Source: Persicaria tinctoria
Lineage: Eukaryota; Streptophyta; Magnoliopsida; Caryophyllales; Polygonaceae
Assembly (NCBI GenBank): GCA_037127255.1
Contig: JBANSL010000010.1
Location: 28,662,620 to 28,726,619 of the forward strand
DNA: 64,000 nucleotides
Reading direction: 5' to 3'
How positions within the stretch are numbered: the stretch's first letter is position 1; every line of letters begins with the position of its first letter. The notes beneath the pieces were generated by a model that had not been told where the DNA came from, searched no databases, and saw nothing but the letters and a program-made list of their open reading frames with translations. Below, piece by piece: positions 48,223-60,730 of this stretch. The position numbers and the translations under genes were made by a program.

Positions 48223-50267
48223 TGATGTCTCCAAAGTAGCCATGTTTTTATGCATATTTCAGTTCCATATTCTTTACATTTTGCATATTTCGGGTTGGGA
48301 ATATGTCGAATTTATGTAGTATATGTTTATTTGTTAGAAATGGAGATCTACATAAGTTTCTGTTTAATATTGCAGAATATGGAAACATTTCGGGAGAAAA
48401 CCAAGAAACAAAGACGAAAGCAGCAAGTCTACTCTATATCGACTAGACTCTTGTCTATGTCGACAAGGCCGAGCCCGGACACACTGGAGTCGAGTAGAGA
48501 CCTGACCAGACAACGCGGAGCAATACCCTACTCGACATCGAGTAGCTCTACTCGAGGTCGACAAGAGCCAGACCCCACTCCCCGAGCCAAGTCAAAGAGG
48601 CACTGCTCGAGAACACAAGGCAAGAACCTACTCGAGCTCGACAAGCGTTTGTCGAGGTAGACCACGCCCAGGAGACAGTGTCCGAGCATGTCGACAAGGG
48701 CTACCCTAGACAACCAGGCCGATGATCCGCTCGTCGAGATCGAGGAAGCTTCCTCTAGGTCGACAAGTCTGAGAACCCACATCCGACTCGACAACCTCGG
48801 AAGACCAAGTCGAGAACACAACCTTCGTCGAGATCGAGGAGACCTCTTCGAGATCGACCAGTGCCAGGAGTCCTGTCCGAGCTTGTCGAGGACCAGCTAG
48901 CCGAGATGACGAAGTTGGCCCAGTCGACGACTTTTCCTACTCGAGGTCGACCACCGCTTGTCGAGGTCGACGAGGATTTCCCGAAGCCGCGTAACGCGCT
49001 GAGTACAGTCCTACTCGAGATAGAGTCCTTGGAGCCGAGGAAAAGCAAGATCCATCCGATTTATCCACATCTATCATGGAGAAGAGAGTTTTATCCACTT
49101 GAGACAATTTAGATATATTTCCCTAATTTTAGATTTAATTTCTTTATATCTTTTATTTATCTTTTTAAGTTTTAGATATAGATATAGATATTCTATCCTT
49201 GATTAGCAAGGAATAGAAGCCTATAAATAAAGCCCTAGGGGCTGGTTTTTCAATCATTCAATTTTCAGTCAGAGACAAGTAGTTCCACAGAGACGATTTA
49301 GGAGTTTAAGGCTTTTAAGGTTTTGGCAGTTTACGACGGTTGATTGCCGGAATTGTAAAAGCTTTGAATTTAGTTAATGCAAGTGATTTTCTTTCAATCA
49401 ATGATGTCTGCAATTGCAATGAAGAGCGAGTAGTCCACCCACTTCTGGGGTTGGGGTGAGCCCAACGAGAGCCATGTCGGCGGATTAGCTATTGCGGAAG
49501 GAGGTATTTTGTCGTTATCTTAATCTATTCCTTATGTGCTTCATCTTTGATTGAGAAATTGAAGAACTCATGTTGCGAAACTTGGGTAGTAATTAGGATT
49601 TCTATTCGAAAGATTATAAATGCTAATTATGAAAAGGAATAGATGCAATTAGGATTATTTGTCGCGAGATTTATATTCCTACTTGTCGGATTAGGTGAAA
49701 GCCTTTTCCTTTATCGATAAAGTTACCGCCTTTTGTAATTTATATTCCGCTTGCATGGTGATCGTTGTCGCAAACCCTAATCTTGGAGGTTCCCCACATT
49801 CATAAAGTCACAAAACCGAATTCTGCATTTGTTTTTACGTTTTTTTTTCACCCTTGTCGATCTCGACCAGCTTCTGGTCGACCTCGACCACTGACCTCCG
49901 ATCCCAGATCGTCGTAGCTCAATTGTGCAGGGACTCGACAAGACAAGCCGAAGTCGACGAAGGTCCTACTCGAGATCGAGTACGCCTAGTCGAGGTCGAG
50001 TAGACTTCGCCGAGAGCTCTGCTGTGTTCGACTGTGCCTGACCCCTGTCGACTAGCCCTTAGTCGAGGTCGAGTACCACTGTTGTCGACTTCTGTCCGTG
50101 AGATTCCACCACTGCCTAGGATCCGCTGACCAGCTTCCTCGAGGATTCGAACCTGACTTGCTCTTACTACATTTGGAGGAAGTCTTGAACATTATTTGCT
50201 GGGATCCGATCGGTTTGCTTTACTTTGTTTACTTATTGTTTTGCATTCTCGATTTCCTCTTACAACA
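48223..50267 (+). repeat. 3' LTR of the Athila element
   Basis: 2045 bp, matching 35259-37302 with one extra A near 48400 and about six substitutions (for example 35628/48593, both in TCGA-like context). It ends TTACAACA and is followed by TGGGC. Confidence 0.93.
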
Positions 50268-53200
50268 TGGGCCAGAAAAGGCAAAGTCGAGATGTGAGAG
50301 ATGATTGGCAACTCTATTTGCTTCTATGTAAACATGACGAATCTGTATGTTTCGAAAAAACCTTAGGGAGAGAAGAGTGTCAAAGACAACAATTTCAGCA
50401 TCTCCCGAAGGCTTACAAATTCCTCTAATACAGTTAATGATGGTGAGGTTGTCACCTTCTATCATAAGGTTTGGGATTCCTAGTTCTGTTGCTGAATTTA
50501 TTCCTTTCCAGAGCGTGAACCCCTCTGAACCTACAACAGATGATAGGGGTAAGAGGCCGGAGCTCAAGAAAACTAGGGTCCCTAATGATAAATCCAAAGG
50601 AACCAATCCCATAGGATGAAAGGGCACCATCGAAATTTAACTCGTGGTAATCTGGAGGAGGATGTTCCCATTTTATTCTGGTTTTTTAAGTCCTAGGTTT
50701 CGTTGTCTTCTTTGGTGTGGTGTTGATGTCATTAATATTTGTAGTGGTTTTCCAAATCCATCTCTGCTCTTTCGCGAATGAGGTTATACTGGTCGGATCG
50801 GATTTTAGGTTGTCAAATAGCGCTTTGTTATGAAAGCATCATATGCTCCACCCGACAAAAGCCAGTTTGTTGAAGCGGGACAAACCGATTTTGTCTTTTG
50901 CCTGTTGGAGGATTGTGTTTAAGTCTTGTCCTTGGTTAGATGCTCGGTCTAGTATGGGTAGTAGAGTTGGGTCTAGTTTATGTATTGTGCCACAAGATGT
51001 ATGGCAACCCCAAAGTGGATGAACAATATCTACATATCTAGAATCACATAGTGGGTACGTATTTTGTAGGTATTCCTAATTAATCTCCTAGATGCTAAAT
51101 TAACCGAAGTTGGAATGCCGTTTTTCATTATTTTCCAAATGAAGGTTTTAACCTTGGGTGGGATGTCAAGGTTCCATATCCATCGCATATCCGATTTTGT
51201 TTGTTTTTTCATCCCGTTAATCATATAAATAGCAGAAGATGTAGAGAACCAACCGTTTTTGCTCTATTTTCAGTATAGCCTGTCCCGGTGTATGTTTTTG
51301 GGTATTGTTGTTGCGAGAATTGTGTTTATTGTTTGTGTGGACAAATGCCGGTGGGTTGCATTCTTTAGTTTCTCTATGTCCCACGTTTTTATCTTCAGTG
51401 ATAAAGTCCTTAGAGCATCTACATCCCCCGAACCCACTAGGGTTCCTTAACCACACTTTTTTTTATCCCTTTCTTTAAAAACCCAACTCAAATTTTTACC
51501 CACATCCATACCACTCAATTTACTAACAAATCAATTAATTTAAAATAAAATGAACCCCGTCACACCTCTATCTTTTTCTTCCCTTTTCTCTTTTATGTGC
51601 CCACACATATAATTTCATTGGCTCTCTACCCATGCAAACCCCATCAACTATGGTGTTTAAAGATTTCTTACTAAGCAACCTATCAAATCATTCCTTATTT
51701 TTTTTTTGCAAATGTAATATAATAATAATAGCTTTCTACATTTTTTGGTTAAGGAACTCCCAATGCAAATGCTCTTAACTACCGAGTGTGGATTAATTTG
51801 GTGAGGGTTGAGAGCAACACTAGAAAGGGAGGCGTCCCCAACCCAGAGATCCTCCAGAACTTGATATGTTCTCCGTTCCCAATAGACCATCTGATTCCTT
51901 GCATGAATGTTGGAATGAGTTGGGTAAGTTTTGTCCATTCTCAGGAAGTGTTACCTTTGCGTGTGCATTAGAGAATGCCTTGGTTTTTGAGATACTTTTC
52001 TTTAATTAAGACTACCCACGGATTTTATGGCTCAACAAGAATTTTCTATATCAGTTTGAGCGGTAGTGCAATATTCATGTCCTCTGATCTTCGAAGTCCT
52101 ATGCCTCCATTTGTTTTAGATTTACACACCTCAAACTAGTTGATGAGAGGTATATGTTTCGGGCCCTTGTTCCATAAGAAATTGCAGTTGATTCTATCCA
52201 GTTCAGTGTGGACTGATTTCGGGAGCATAAAGCATTGGATAAGGTGGAGCGGTTTGGCCGAGAGTATTGTTTTAATTAGTGTACATCGGGCCGCTTGTGA
52301 GAAAGAATTCGCCTTCCATTTGTGTAATTGTGCTTTTTTTGTTGATAGAAGATCATTGAATGTGCTTTTTGTAGTCTTCCCAGTGAGTATGGGGCAACCT
52401 AGATAGTTTCCAAAGCTTGATGTGTTAATAACTCCCAATTCGTTATGGATCATATTCTTCTGTTGTGTTGTTGTGTTTGGAGTAGTTTGGAAGTTTGATT
52501 TGTTTCTATTTACCTGTTGTCCTGATAAAGAAGAGAATTGTCATAAAATTTGATTTATTTGATCACACACAGTTTTTGTTGTCGATGCAAAGATAATAAT
52601 ATCATCTGCAAAGGCAAGGAATGGGATTTTAGTACCTTGCCTTGTAATAGAAATTCCTAGATGGATTCCTTTTTGTGTTGATTCGTATTGTAGTCCCCTG
52701 GCGAGGACTTCAGTTAGGATAAGAGATAGGTATGGTGACAGGGGGTCTCATTGACGAAGTCCTCTGGTAGAAGCAAATAGTTCAGTAGGTTAATAATTTA
52801 CTAGGACTGAGTAGGATATTGTTGTTATGCATTCTCGAATCCAATTAATGAATTGTTCAGAGAACCCGAACTTGGGCAAGACTGTAGACAAGGCATATGC
52901 GCAACTATTTATCCTCTCACATGTTCAATCTTTTTTTAGCGGGACTTGAAGACCTTTGCGCTTTCCCTTTGGAGAGAAGAAACTCCCAGTCCACAAGATC
53001 AAAAGCCTTTTGATTTTCATGTCTAGTTTGACAGTCATCCAGCCAGATTTGCCTTTCTTTTTTTGAAAAGAGTGAAAATTTTCATTTGCTATTAGTATGT
53101 TGTCTTGGATGGATCTTCCAGATGTGAAAGCACTTTGTAGGGGATTCATTATTTTTGGAATTATTTTCTTATGTCTAGTAGAAATTATTTTGGATATGAT

Positions 53201-54275
53201 CTTATAGGTAGTAGAACATAAGCTTATAGGTCGATAGTGGCTTGTTGTAGTTGGATTGTCACATTTTGGTATAAGCGCTATAAATGTGTAGTTTATTTGT
53301 TTGAAAATTCTTCCACTCAGGAAGAAACCCTTAACTTATTTTGTAACTGATGGGCCAACAATGTACTGGTATTTCTTAAAAAAAACTAGCAGGAAAACCA
53401 TCCGGTCCTGGTGATTTGTCGTTTGTCATGCTGAACACATCACTTTTTACTTCTGCATTCGTAATTTGTCTTGTGAGCCAGGCATTGTCTGATGTGGTGA
53501 TCTCAGTTGTGATGTTATCTAGGAGTTTAGTAGGGATTTGAGGTCGTGATATCTTCATGTAATGTTTAGAATAATATTCTTTTATTACGGCTTGTATACG
53601 TTGTTTGTTGTCACAGATATGTCTGCTATAGTTGACGTGGATTTGATGATATTCCTATTTCTTCTACCTGTTTCTATTCTATGGAAGTATTTTGTGTTGG
53701 CGTCTATATTTTGCACATGGATTCGCTTCGCTCGTTGTCCCCAATATGTCTTTTGATAATTTAGTAATGATCTGTGTTTCTTTGTTAGTCATTTTTGTTT
53801 TCTAAGACGGGGTCGTATCTAGGGTATAATTGTGTTTGAAGCGTTTGTAATTCGTTCTCAACTAAGGTAATTTGGCGGAAAATATTGCCAAAGGTTCTAT
53901 TGCTCCAAATTTTGCTTTTCCTCTTAACTTCTTGTAGCTTTTTCATCAGTTTATATGTTTGAGAGCCCGGGTAATCCACTCTCCATGCATTTCTAACTAA
54001 CTCTTCAAAGTCTTTCCTAGTGGTCCATGCCATTTCAAATTTATATGGTTGGAGCTTTGACCTTTGATTTTTTGTCAGGTCAATGGTAATTTGTGCATTG
54101 TCAGAATTGGTGAAGGCACGGTTTTTGGTTATAAAGTTCGGGAAATGTCGTAGCAGTCAGTGGCTTACTAGGGTGCGATCTAGTTTTTCAAAGATATTAT
54201 CTTCTCCAAAAAAACGCTTTTTCCATGTGAATTGTGATGCGGGACGAACGCCGTTGGCACTTTCTCCCGTTATCA
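50268..54275 (-). pseudogene. Second LINE (L1-type), ORF2 remnant
   Basis: Minus-strand order: end of the endonuclease and linker (53785-54275, with NIFEKLDRTLVSH and a stop), SPGPDGF block opening the reverse transcriptase (about 53400), SAFTSGRSIQDNIL (about 53130), intact FADD box (52601-52612), YLGCPI and NFLWNKG thumb region (52136-52453), zf-RVT (51030-51224) and an RNase H-like domain (50268-50600, EGDNLTIINC and HVYIEANRVANHLS). Stops and frameshifts lie between the pieces. A Tourist MITE and the Athila element are inserted. It is a distant relative of the LINE at 8684-11966. The 5' part of the endonuclease is missing. Confidence 0.9.
51410..51777. mobile_element. Tourist-type (PIF/Harbinger) MITE in the LINE
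   Basis: The element 51413-51774 has ends GAGCATCTACATCCCCCG and, in reverse, GAGCATTTGCATTGGGAG, followed inward on both sides by TTCCTTAACC. TTA duplications lie at 51410-51412 and 51775-51777. 362 bp, non-coding. Confidence 0.88.
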
Positions 54276-54457
54276 AATAGTAATATAAACCAAACTCAAA
54301 CACAAAACCAATAGATTAGGCAATCAAACACACAAAAAAACGCTTTCGCCATGTGAATTAGTGATGCGGGACGAACGTCGTTAGCACTTTCGCCCTTTAT
54401 CAAATAGTAATATAAACCAAACTCAAACACAAAACCAATAGATTAGGCAATCAAACA
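54208..54457. repeat. Tandem duplication across a LINE/LTR junction
   Basis: A segment of about 124 bp starting AAAAAAACGCTTT and containing GTGATGCGGGACGAACG is present at about 54208-54331 and 54332-54457, with a partial third copy of its AACCAATAGATTAGGCAATC end near 54458-54480. The first half encodes LINE endonuclease residues (GVRPASQFTWKKRFF), so the unit spans LINE and LTR sequence. Confidence 0.75.
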
Positions 54458-55188
54458 CAAAACCAATAGATTAGGCAATCAATCACTTGATAAACCAAAC
54501 AACTACTAGTATAGCGATGAAGTCCGGAGTCGAACCCACAGGGAGAAGCGATTTCCTATTCAATAACTCTAAGCAAGAACTCTTATGACAAAGCAGTGAT
54601 TTGTAGCAAATAATCAAGATGTAAAAGTAACCAGATTTTTAATTGCAAAGTATATTGCTAACAAAGTAGAAAGAACATTTCACCTGTAATTCTCTAACAA
54701 TGGTTGGAATTCATGGTCCTAGGATTGATCTATTAATTATTCATAAACATACGCGTACTTGACTAAAGTTGAGAGATCCGCAAAGATACAATCGCCTTAT
54801 TCAATATCACTAAAGAATAACATTAAGGACTCAAGTAATTAGACCAATTGACATATTGATTCAATGCAATTAAGACAAATAGGCGCAAATCGAACTCAGC
54901 CCTAATCGAATATCCACAACATAGATCAATTGAAATCATCCACTACAAAGACAAAGAAACATCACTATCTCAATACCATTGTTTGCTATCAAGAAAACAA
55001 CAACGAATTCATAGCTAAGATGCAATTCCTAACATGGTGATCAATCATAGAAAGGAACATAAATATAATCAATAAGCACAAGATGATAACTATGAATATG
55101 AATAACTAAATAGAATCAAATCCTCACAATCCAAACAACCATGTCATCGAATCACAGGCGAAACTATGAGTTTAGCAACTCATATGCC

Positions 55189-55225
<37 letters not shown>

Positions 55226-55680
55226 ATGGTGTTCATAGTCTCACACAATAACCTCCTACTACGAATAGACTGAATAAAACCTAATATAGCCTCTCTAAGA
55301 GTCGGCCAAACCCTAGTGGAAATAGGAAATAATGTCTTCGGATCCAAAACCGCAAACGCTGGAAACCGACCCACGGCGGGCACCACCTATGCAATGACAG
55401 ATTTCCCTCGATTGGCTTCAATAATCTCCAATGTCGTGCTTCCTTGCTCCTCTCTAGCTTCCTCCTTAGCCTCCATATGCTCCAAAACATGTCTCTTAAG
55501 CTCTTCCAATGTCCCTTCAAGGTCGGAATGTAATTCTGTAGAATAAACACTAAAAAGGCGTAGATTCTAAACTCGAACACTTCACAAGCAATATACGAAA
55601 CTAGACTCAAACATAAGCACAACCACTACCTAATTGCAATAAGAAATACCTATAATGCATATATGAAATATGCATCATCA
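54276..55680 (-). repeat. LTR of a second Athila-like element, minus strand, truncated
   Basis: Read on the minus strand it begins TGATGATGCATATTTC at 55680, directly after a purine tract (AAGTGTGGGGGGATT, 55681-55695). Its far end near 54276 lacks a proper CA terminus. A (CT)n tract lies at 55193-55223. The phrase GGAGTCGAACCCACAGGGAG at about 54531 is a common one in LTRs of this group. Frames at 55281-55622 show no domain. Confidence 0.65.
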
Positions 55681-56095
55681 AATCCCCCCACACTTGACTC
55701 TTGGTTGTCCTCAAGCAACCATAAGACAAAAACATCATCTACGCATTCCACAGGAAATTCTTTCATAACTTTACTCATCAAAAGCAACATCATCAATAGT
55801 GCAAATATAATCAAGGAACATAAATGTCATAACATGTATATATGGGATCAAGTTGCTTGCATGCTCAAAAATTCAACCTTACCAAGGATAAAATGTGTAG
55901 CTCTCACTCTCATGTGTTTAGGCTTTAAGCATACACTCACCTCAATTCCATATACAAGCATCAACTCAAATATTGACATTTATATCACAAAATCTCCACC
56001 GGATACGTCAATGCAAAAATAAGAACATCAACAGGACTTTCGCTCAATGGAAACCTTCATAGAAGATTCCATTCAGCGGGGTTGTAATGGGGTCT
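55681..56095 (-). mobile_element. 3' internal remnant of the second Athila-like element
   Basis: On the minus strand it aligns with about 47815-48222 of the complete Athila element (CCATTACAACCCCGC, AATGGAATCTTCT, CCATTGAGC, CTTGAGGACAA, then the purine tract). Confidence 0.75.
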
Positions 56096-56391
56096 GAATT
56101 TTGACCACTCTTCTCTTCATTACAATAGATTCACTTCTCTCGTTCTTCAAATTCTCTAGTCGACGTCGACCCAGCCTAGTTGACATCGAGTAGTGTTGTT
56201 CCGTGGACTCCTTGCAATTGCCTCAAATTAGCTCCAAATCCTGCAAAATCAAACCAAATTCGTGTAGACCTCCATATCTTGCAATTTATAACATTCTACA
56301 CAAATTCCTAATATTTCCAACCCAAAACATAAAAAATAGACAGAATTTGGAGTAAAAATAAGCACAAAAGATGGTCAAAACACGAACATCA
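56096..56391 (-). repeat. LTR fragment related to the complete Athila element
   Basis: On the minus strand it starts TGATGTTCG at 56391 and follows the first 300 bases of the complete Athila LTR (GGGTTGGAAATATTAGG, TGGAGGTCTACA, TTTTGCAGGATTTGG). It then has only a short TCGA segment (GTCGACGTCGAC at about 56160) where the complete element has a long one. Confidence 0.7.
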
Positions 56392-56472
56392 CCATTTAAG
56401 AGTACTATTCAACGATGTTGATTTCAGTTACATCCTAAAGGGTGTTCTCACAATAACCATCCCCTCTCTATA

Positions 56473-57677
56473 TATGTTTTAGGAAAAATGACCAAAAATA
56501 ATACAAACTATCAACCTTGAACCAAAAATAATACGAGCTTTTAAAATGACAATTACATGTATAAACTATGCTCATATTAACAAAAAATAATATGGTTTCC
56601 ATTTTTTATTGAAATTTTGATCAAATGAACATTTTTCGTGATTAAACAAAATAGAGGGTCAATGTTGTGAATATAATTGAAATGAGAGGGGAATGTGTGA
56701 TTTATGTAAGCCTTTATGTTCTTCATCCGTTCTTCTGCATTAGCTTTTTCCCAGACCTCCCCCAACTAGTTTTCATGGTGGTTTGAGAATCATCTAGTCT
56801 CTTCGAATTTTTGACGTTTTTAACTCTCAATTCATTGACAACATTCAATTCGAATATTTGTCCTAATCTCCTAACCCAAGTTGAGAAGTATCCCATCGGA
56901 TTTCCTTACCCTAACAACTTGGGTTCAACCGTTCAATGGTGAAGCAAATTGATGTTCTTATTATCCCAAATTGGATTAGGGGAAGCATTTACACAATCAC
57001 TAGAAGTATAAACAGATAATCAATTGGTGATTTCGATTTTGAATCATCCCCAAATTATAAAATTCCCAATTCCAACCTTCTTCCTCATCATGCGCATCTA
57101 TAACACAAATTTGAGTTCTCAAACTCACAAACACAATCAATTAGTGGTTTTCGTCATCGAATTCGTATATATTTGCCTCGTCGCCATTAACATCGACGCC
57201 GCGCACCACCACTACAGAGCCACCGCAGTGCCGCCCCTTTTTGTCACTCTCTGATTGTTGTCATGTTGCGCCAGCGATCTGCAGTATGACACCGCCTTGT
57301 CTTGATGATAAGTATCCTACTGGTAAGGACTACGAAAGATGAAGGTGTGAATGATGATTCTCAAACTTCCATGGAAATCAGGGGGAGGAAGAAGCAAACG
57401 CAGGAAGAAGATGAAGAAGATGAAGGCCATTCCAGTTTCCACACAATTAAAAAATTGCCTCTTATTTTTAATCATGCTGACAATATTGATCCTTTACTTT
57501 ATTTTTAATTACAAAAAATAACCATTTGATTGGAAATTTGGTTAGAAATAGAAACCATATTATTTTTGCTTAATATGAGCATAGTTTGTACATGGAATTG
57601 TCATTTTAAAAGTTCGTATTATTTTTAGTTCAAGGTTGATAGATGGTATTATATTTGGTCATTTTTCCTATGTTTTA
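56473..57677. mobile_element. Mutator-like element, 1187 bp, with 9-bp duplication
   Basis: The element 56482-57668 starts GGAAAAATGACCAAA and ends with its complement. TATGTTTTA lies on both sides (56473-56481 and 57669-57677). The inverted repeats match for about 150 bp at high identity and more weakly to about 235 bp. There is no transposase. The centre includes a CpG-rich stretch (57190-57260) and short frames (57024-57254, 57302-57508) that may be captured sequence of unknown origin. Confidence 0.9.
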
Positions 57678-58789
57678 TTATTTTTTTTTAATTTAAAATA
57701 CCATATTTAAACAATTTATGAATTTCTTTCAATTTTGTTTAATTCATTATATATACCAAATAAAAAAAAACCTAAAAACAAATATATTTTGCCCCTCCAT
57801 CTATGAAACCGCCACGGATGGGAGCTCAGCTCCTGAAACAGTTAGTATAGCACGTGCATATTGTAGTTCCCGTGATGAATAATGACCGGACTTGAGAGTG
57901 AAAATAAAAAAGGGAGCTAACCATTTTGTCGTAAGTCACAAGAGAAGGTGTGGTTGTACCTAGTAGTTCAAAGGATGAAACTGTTTTTAGCCTCTTTGAT
58001 GTTAGTTACACTTGTAAAGTTCCACCTCAATGATGCACTATGAGTCTATGAAGCATCAATAGCGTATGTAGTTTATGATATTATTTCATCACAAAGTGGT
58101 CAATCATTGATGGTGTTGTTGGACATATGTGAGTTGTGTGGAGAGATTCTTGTTTCTAAGTTTCTAACTAAATTGATCAAAATATCTACACTCCTAGCTA
58201 TCACCATGGGGTATTTTAGATTACCATGGGGTGAACGGTGACTGCAGCTAGCGGTGATGCGCTCCCATGTCGATCTGACTCCAAGGATTGAAAACAGTCA
58301 CCAGGGGCAAACGACGGTTGGCGGTGGTCGGTGACTGTGAGTGGCGGCGATACTAGTTTAGAAAGACGGGGAAGGCGGAGGCCAGAAGGGTTTGAGTTTG
58401 GCAACAACATTAATTCTTTCCACTTTTACAAAATTGTACCAAACTTTCTTCTTAATTTTATTTGGAGTCCTAATTAGTTTGTTGTTTTCAAATTATATCT
58501 ATTGTATTAAATTTGGTTTAATTTGTTATAGTTTGTATACGAGTTTGTAGTTTTTAAAGTTCGTATTATTTTTGGTTCATCACATATAGTTCGTATTATT
58601 TGTTATAGTTTGTAGTTTTTAAAGTTTTTATTGTTTTTAAACTCATTTGCGTTTATGTTTTGGTATAGACTTTCAAATAAAATCGTTGGTCTGGGCTGCA
58701 CTCAGCTATTGATGGGTTGCCTACGTATCTCTCGGGTGAAAAATCAAGCTATTCATAGTTCAAAGATGAGCAATTTGACCCCTCACTAT
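57678..58789. other. Unassigned sequence with a decayed relative of the preceding element
   Basis: Bases 58540-58620 contain AAAGTTCGTATTATTTTTGG and similar phrases that match the inverted repeat of the Mutator-like element at 56482-57668. Elsewhere I see no gene; a minus-strand frame at 58216-58410 lies in a GC-rich patch without a domain. Confidence 0.45.
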
Positions 58790-59580
58790 TTTTGCGAAAA
58801 TGAGTTTGAGGGACCTTATTTAAACTCTTTTAGAGTCGTTCTCCAAGCGCTCGTAGGAGGCCTCTCCACAAACTAAAGTTCCAGCGTCAAGGGACATTTT
58901 TAAAAATCTTTTAGATCGTTCTCAGGGTGCTCATAGCTGCTCTAGAAGGCCCTCCACACACTAAAGCTCTAGCATCTAGAGAGTTTATTTGTGCTCATTT
59001 TAGAGTTCTCTGAGCACTTGAAACCTCTTTAGGAGGCCCTCCACAGACCGAAGCTCCAGTGTCGAGGGAATTTGTTTAAACTCTTTTATAGTCATTCTCC
59101 GGGCGCTCATTGCTAATCTATGAGGCCCTCCGCAGACTAAAGCTCCAGCGTCGAGGGACTTTGTTTGTATTCATTTTAGAGTTCTCCGAGCGCTTGAAAC
59201 CGCTCTAGGAGGTCCTCCGCGGACCAAAGCTCCAGCGTCGAGGAACTTAGTATATACGCTTTTTGGAGTTCTTTGAGCGATTGAAACCGCTCTAGGAGAC
59301 CCTCCGTGGACGGAAGCTCCAGCGTCGAGGACTTAGTTTATACTCACTTTGAAATCACTCTAGGAGGCCCTCCGCGGATCGAAGCTCCATCTTTGAAGAA
59401 CTTAGTTAATTTATACTCATTTTAGAGTTCTCCGAGCGCTTGAAACTGCTCTAGGAGGTCCTCCACGGACTGAGCTCTAGCGTCGAGGGACTTAGTTTAT
59501 ACTCACTTAGAGTTCTTCGAGGGTTCGAAACTTCTCTAGGAGGCCCTCTGCGGACCGAAGTTCAGCGTCGAGGGGCTTAT
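58790..59580. repeat. Minisatellite, about nine 87-bp units
   Basis: The phrase CCAGCGTCGAGG or a variant recurs at 58881, 58969, 59056, 59145, 59232, 59319, 59387, 59477 and about 59562, mostly 87-90 bp apart with one short unit (68). Units also share CTCTAGGAGGCCCTCCGCGG and AGAGTTCTCCGAGCGCTTG. Confidence 0.9.
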
Positions 59581-59940
59581 TAGACAGCGCTCTGAGGGCT
59601 CGAGGCTACTACACCAGGAGACCCTCCGCTAGCATAGCTCCAGCGTTGAGGGGCTTATCAGACTGTGCTCCGAGAGCTCAAGGCTACTACTAGGAGGCCC
59701 TCCGCGAGCATAGCTCTAACATTGAGGGGCATATCAGACTATGCTCCGAGAGCTCGAGGCAACTACTAGGAGGCCCTCCGCGAGCATAGCTTCAGTGGCG
59801 AGGAGCTTATTAGACTGTGCTCCGAGAGCTCGAGGTTACTATCAGAAGGCCCTCCGCGAGCATAGCCCCAGCGTCGAGGGGCTTATCAAACTGTGCTCCG
59901 AGAGCTCGAGGCTATTACCAGGAGGCCATCCGCAAGCAAG
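59581..59940. repeat. Minisatellite, 76-bp units
   Basis: CTCCGAGAGCTCGAGG or a variant starts at 59590, 59668, 59744, 59820 and 59896, that is 78 then 76, 76 and 76 bp. Units keep AGGAGGCCCTCCGCG and CCAGCGTCGAGGGGCTTAT from the 87-bp family, so the two arrays share an ancestor. Confidence 0.92.
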
Positions 59941-60730
59941 GTGGGAGATGTCGACCGAGTTGAGATCGCGAGCTTGCCAAGCAAACAATATATGACAGTA
60001 TACATGAAGTTGCTATTACAATGGTTTTTTATGCACATGTATTTTTCCTATTCCATGATAGTGGCAACCATGATGTAAAAAAGCCATTTCAAAATGTATC
60101 TTAAATTTGCATAAATGTTCACTGTAATATGGTGACTTTCCTGAATTTATCAAAACCGTTTAGGTAAACCGTCATGTGCTCAGGAGAAAGGAAATCATGA
60201 CATCTGCTCATCTTACTATGCACACAGGTACACTGGCCATGAGGTGTTAGCCCTCATCAGTCACCCCTTTTATTTAGGTATTTCCTATAGCTATAAATTA
60301 ATAAGCTTATTTCAAGCTAGGTTCCTTCAGTAGCCTTAGAATTAAAGTTTGAAAACTCTCCTAACAATTATTTGTTGATCTTAATAAAAAAAAAAACTGC
60401 TTCTCTACTTGGTTGTATATGAATCAAAAGTGGTTTAGCCTCAAACAAACAACCACTCGTTTCAAAGCCCTCCATTTGCTTTCCACATACGCCGAGGGGA
60501 TGGATTCGGGGACAACGAAAGAACTGACGTGGCTGAAACTTGATCAGTGCGCGGGATTGAGAAACAACGAGGGATTCGCGGTCCGAGATCGTGGTCGGAT
60601 ATATCGTCTCTTCGCGAAACCTTTTGGCCTGTCTGGTTAGGGACTTCTCCTGGCCAACATCCGCGGAACTTCGCCGTTGTACGGGTGTCCGCGGTTGGCT
60701 TCTTGTTGGAAGGTATCCGTCCTCACATTG
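59941..60730. other. Unassigned sequence
   Basis: Bases 60390-60720 are of higher GC content, with overlapping frames on both strands (60368-60793 minus, 141 codons; 60413-60640 plus). I recognise none of them and cannot choose between them; it may be a gene fragment. Confidence 0.4.

Larger units (their letters stand above)
35259..50267 (+). mobile_element. Complete Athila-type Ty3/gypsy retrotransposon, 15.0 kb
   Basis: It is bounded by a 5-bp duplication and has 2044- and 2045-bp LTRs (TGATGTCTCC...TTACAACA) that differ, by eye, at about six bases and one single-base indel. It has a tRNA-Asp-type primer site, a gag-pol frame, an env-position ORF and a purine tract. Domain order protease, reverse transcriptase, RNase H, integrase identifies Ty3/gypsy; the primer site and the extra 3' ORF identify Athila. 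It splits the RNase H end of a minus-strand LINE. One stop in the integrase blocks full gag-pol translation, so this copy would need help to move. Confidence 0.95.

Noticed and set aside
54276..56391. A second complete Athila element
   Set aside because: The two LTR-like pieces differ in sequence, there is no primer site or pol, and one end lacks a proper terminus; it is a mosaic of remnants.
59741..59995. 84-codon frame (MLRELEATTRR...)
   Set aside because: Created by the 76-bp minisatellite; 76 is not a multiple of three, so the frame shifts between units and no conserved peptide repeats.
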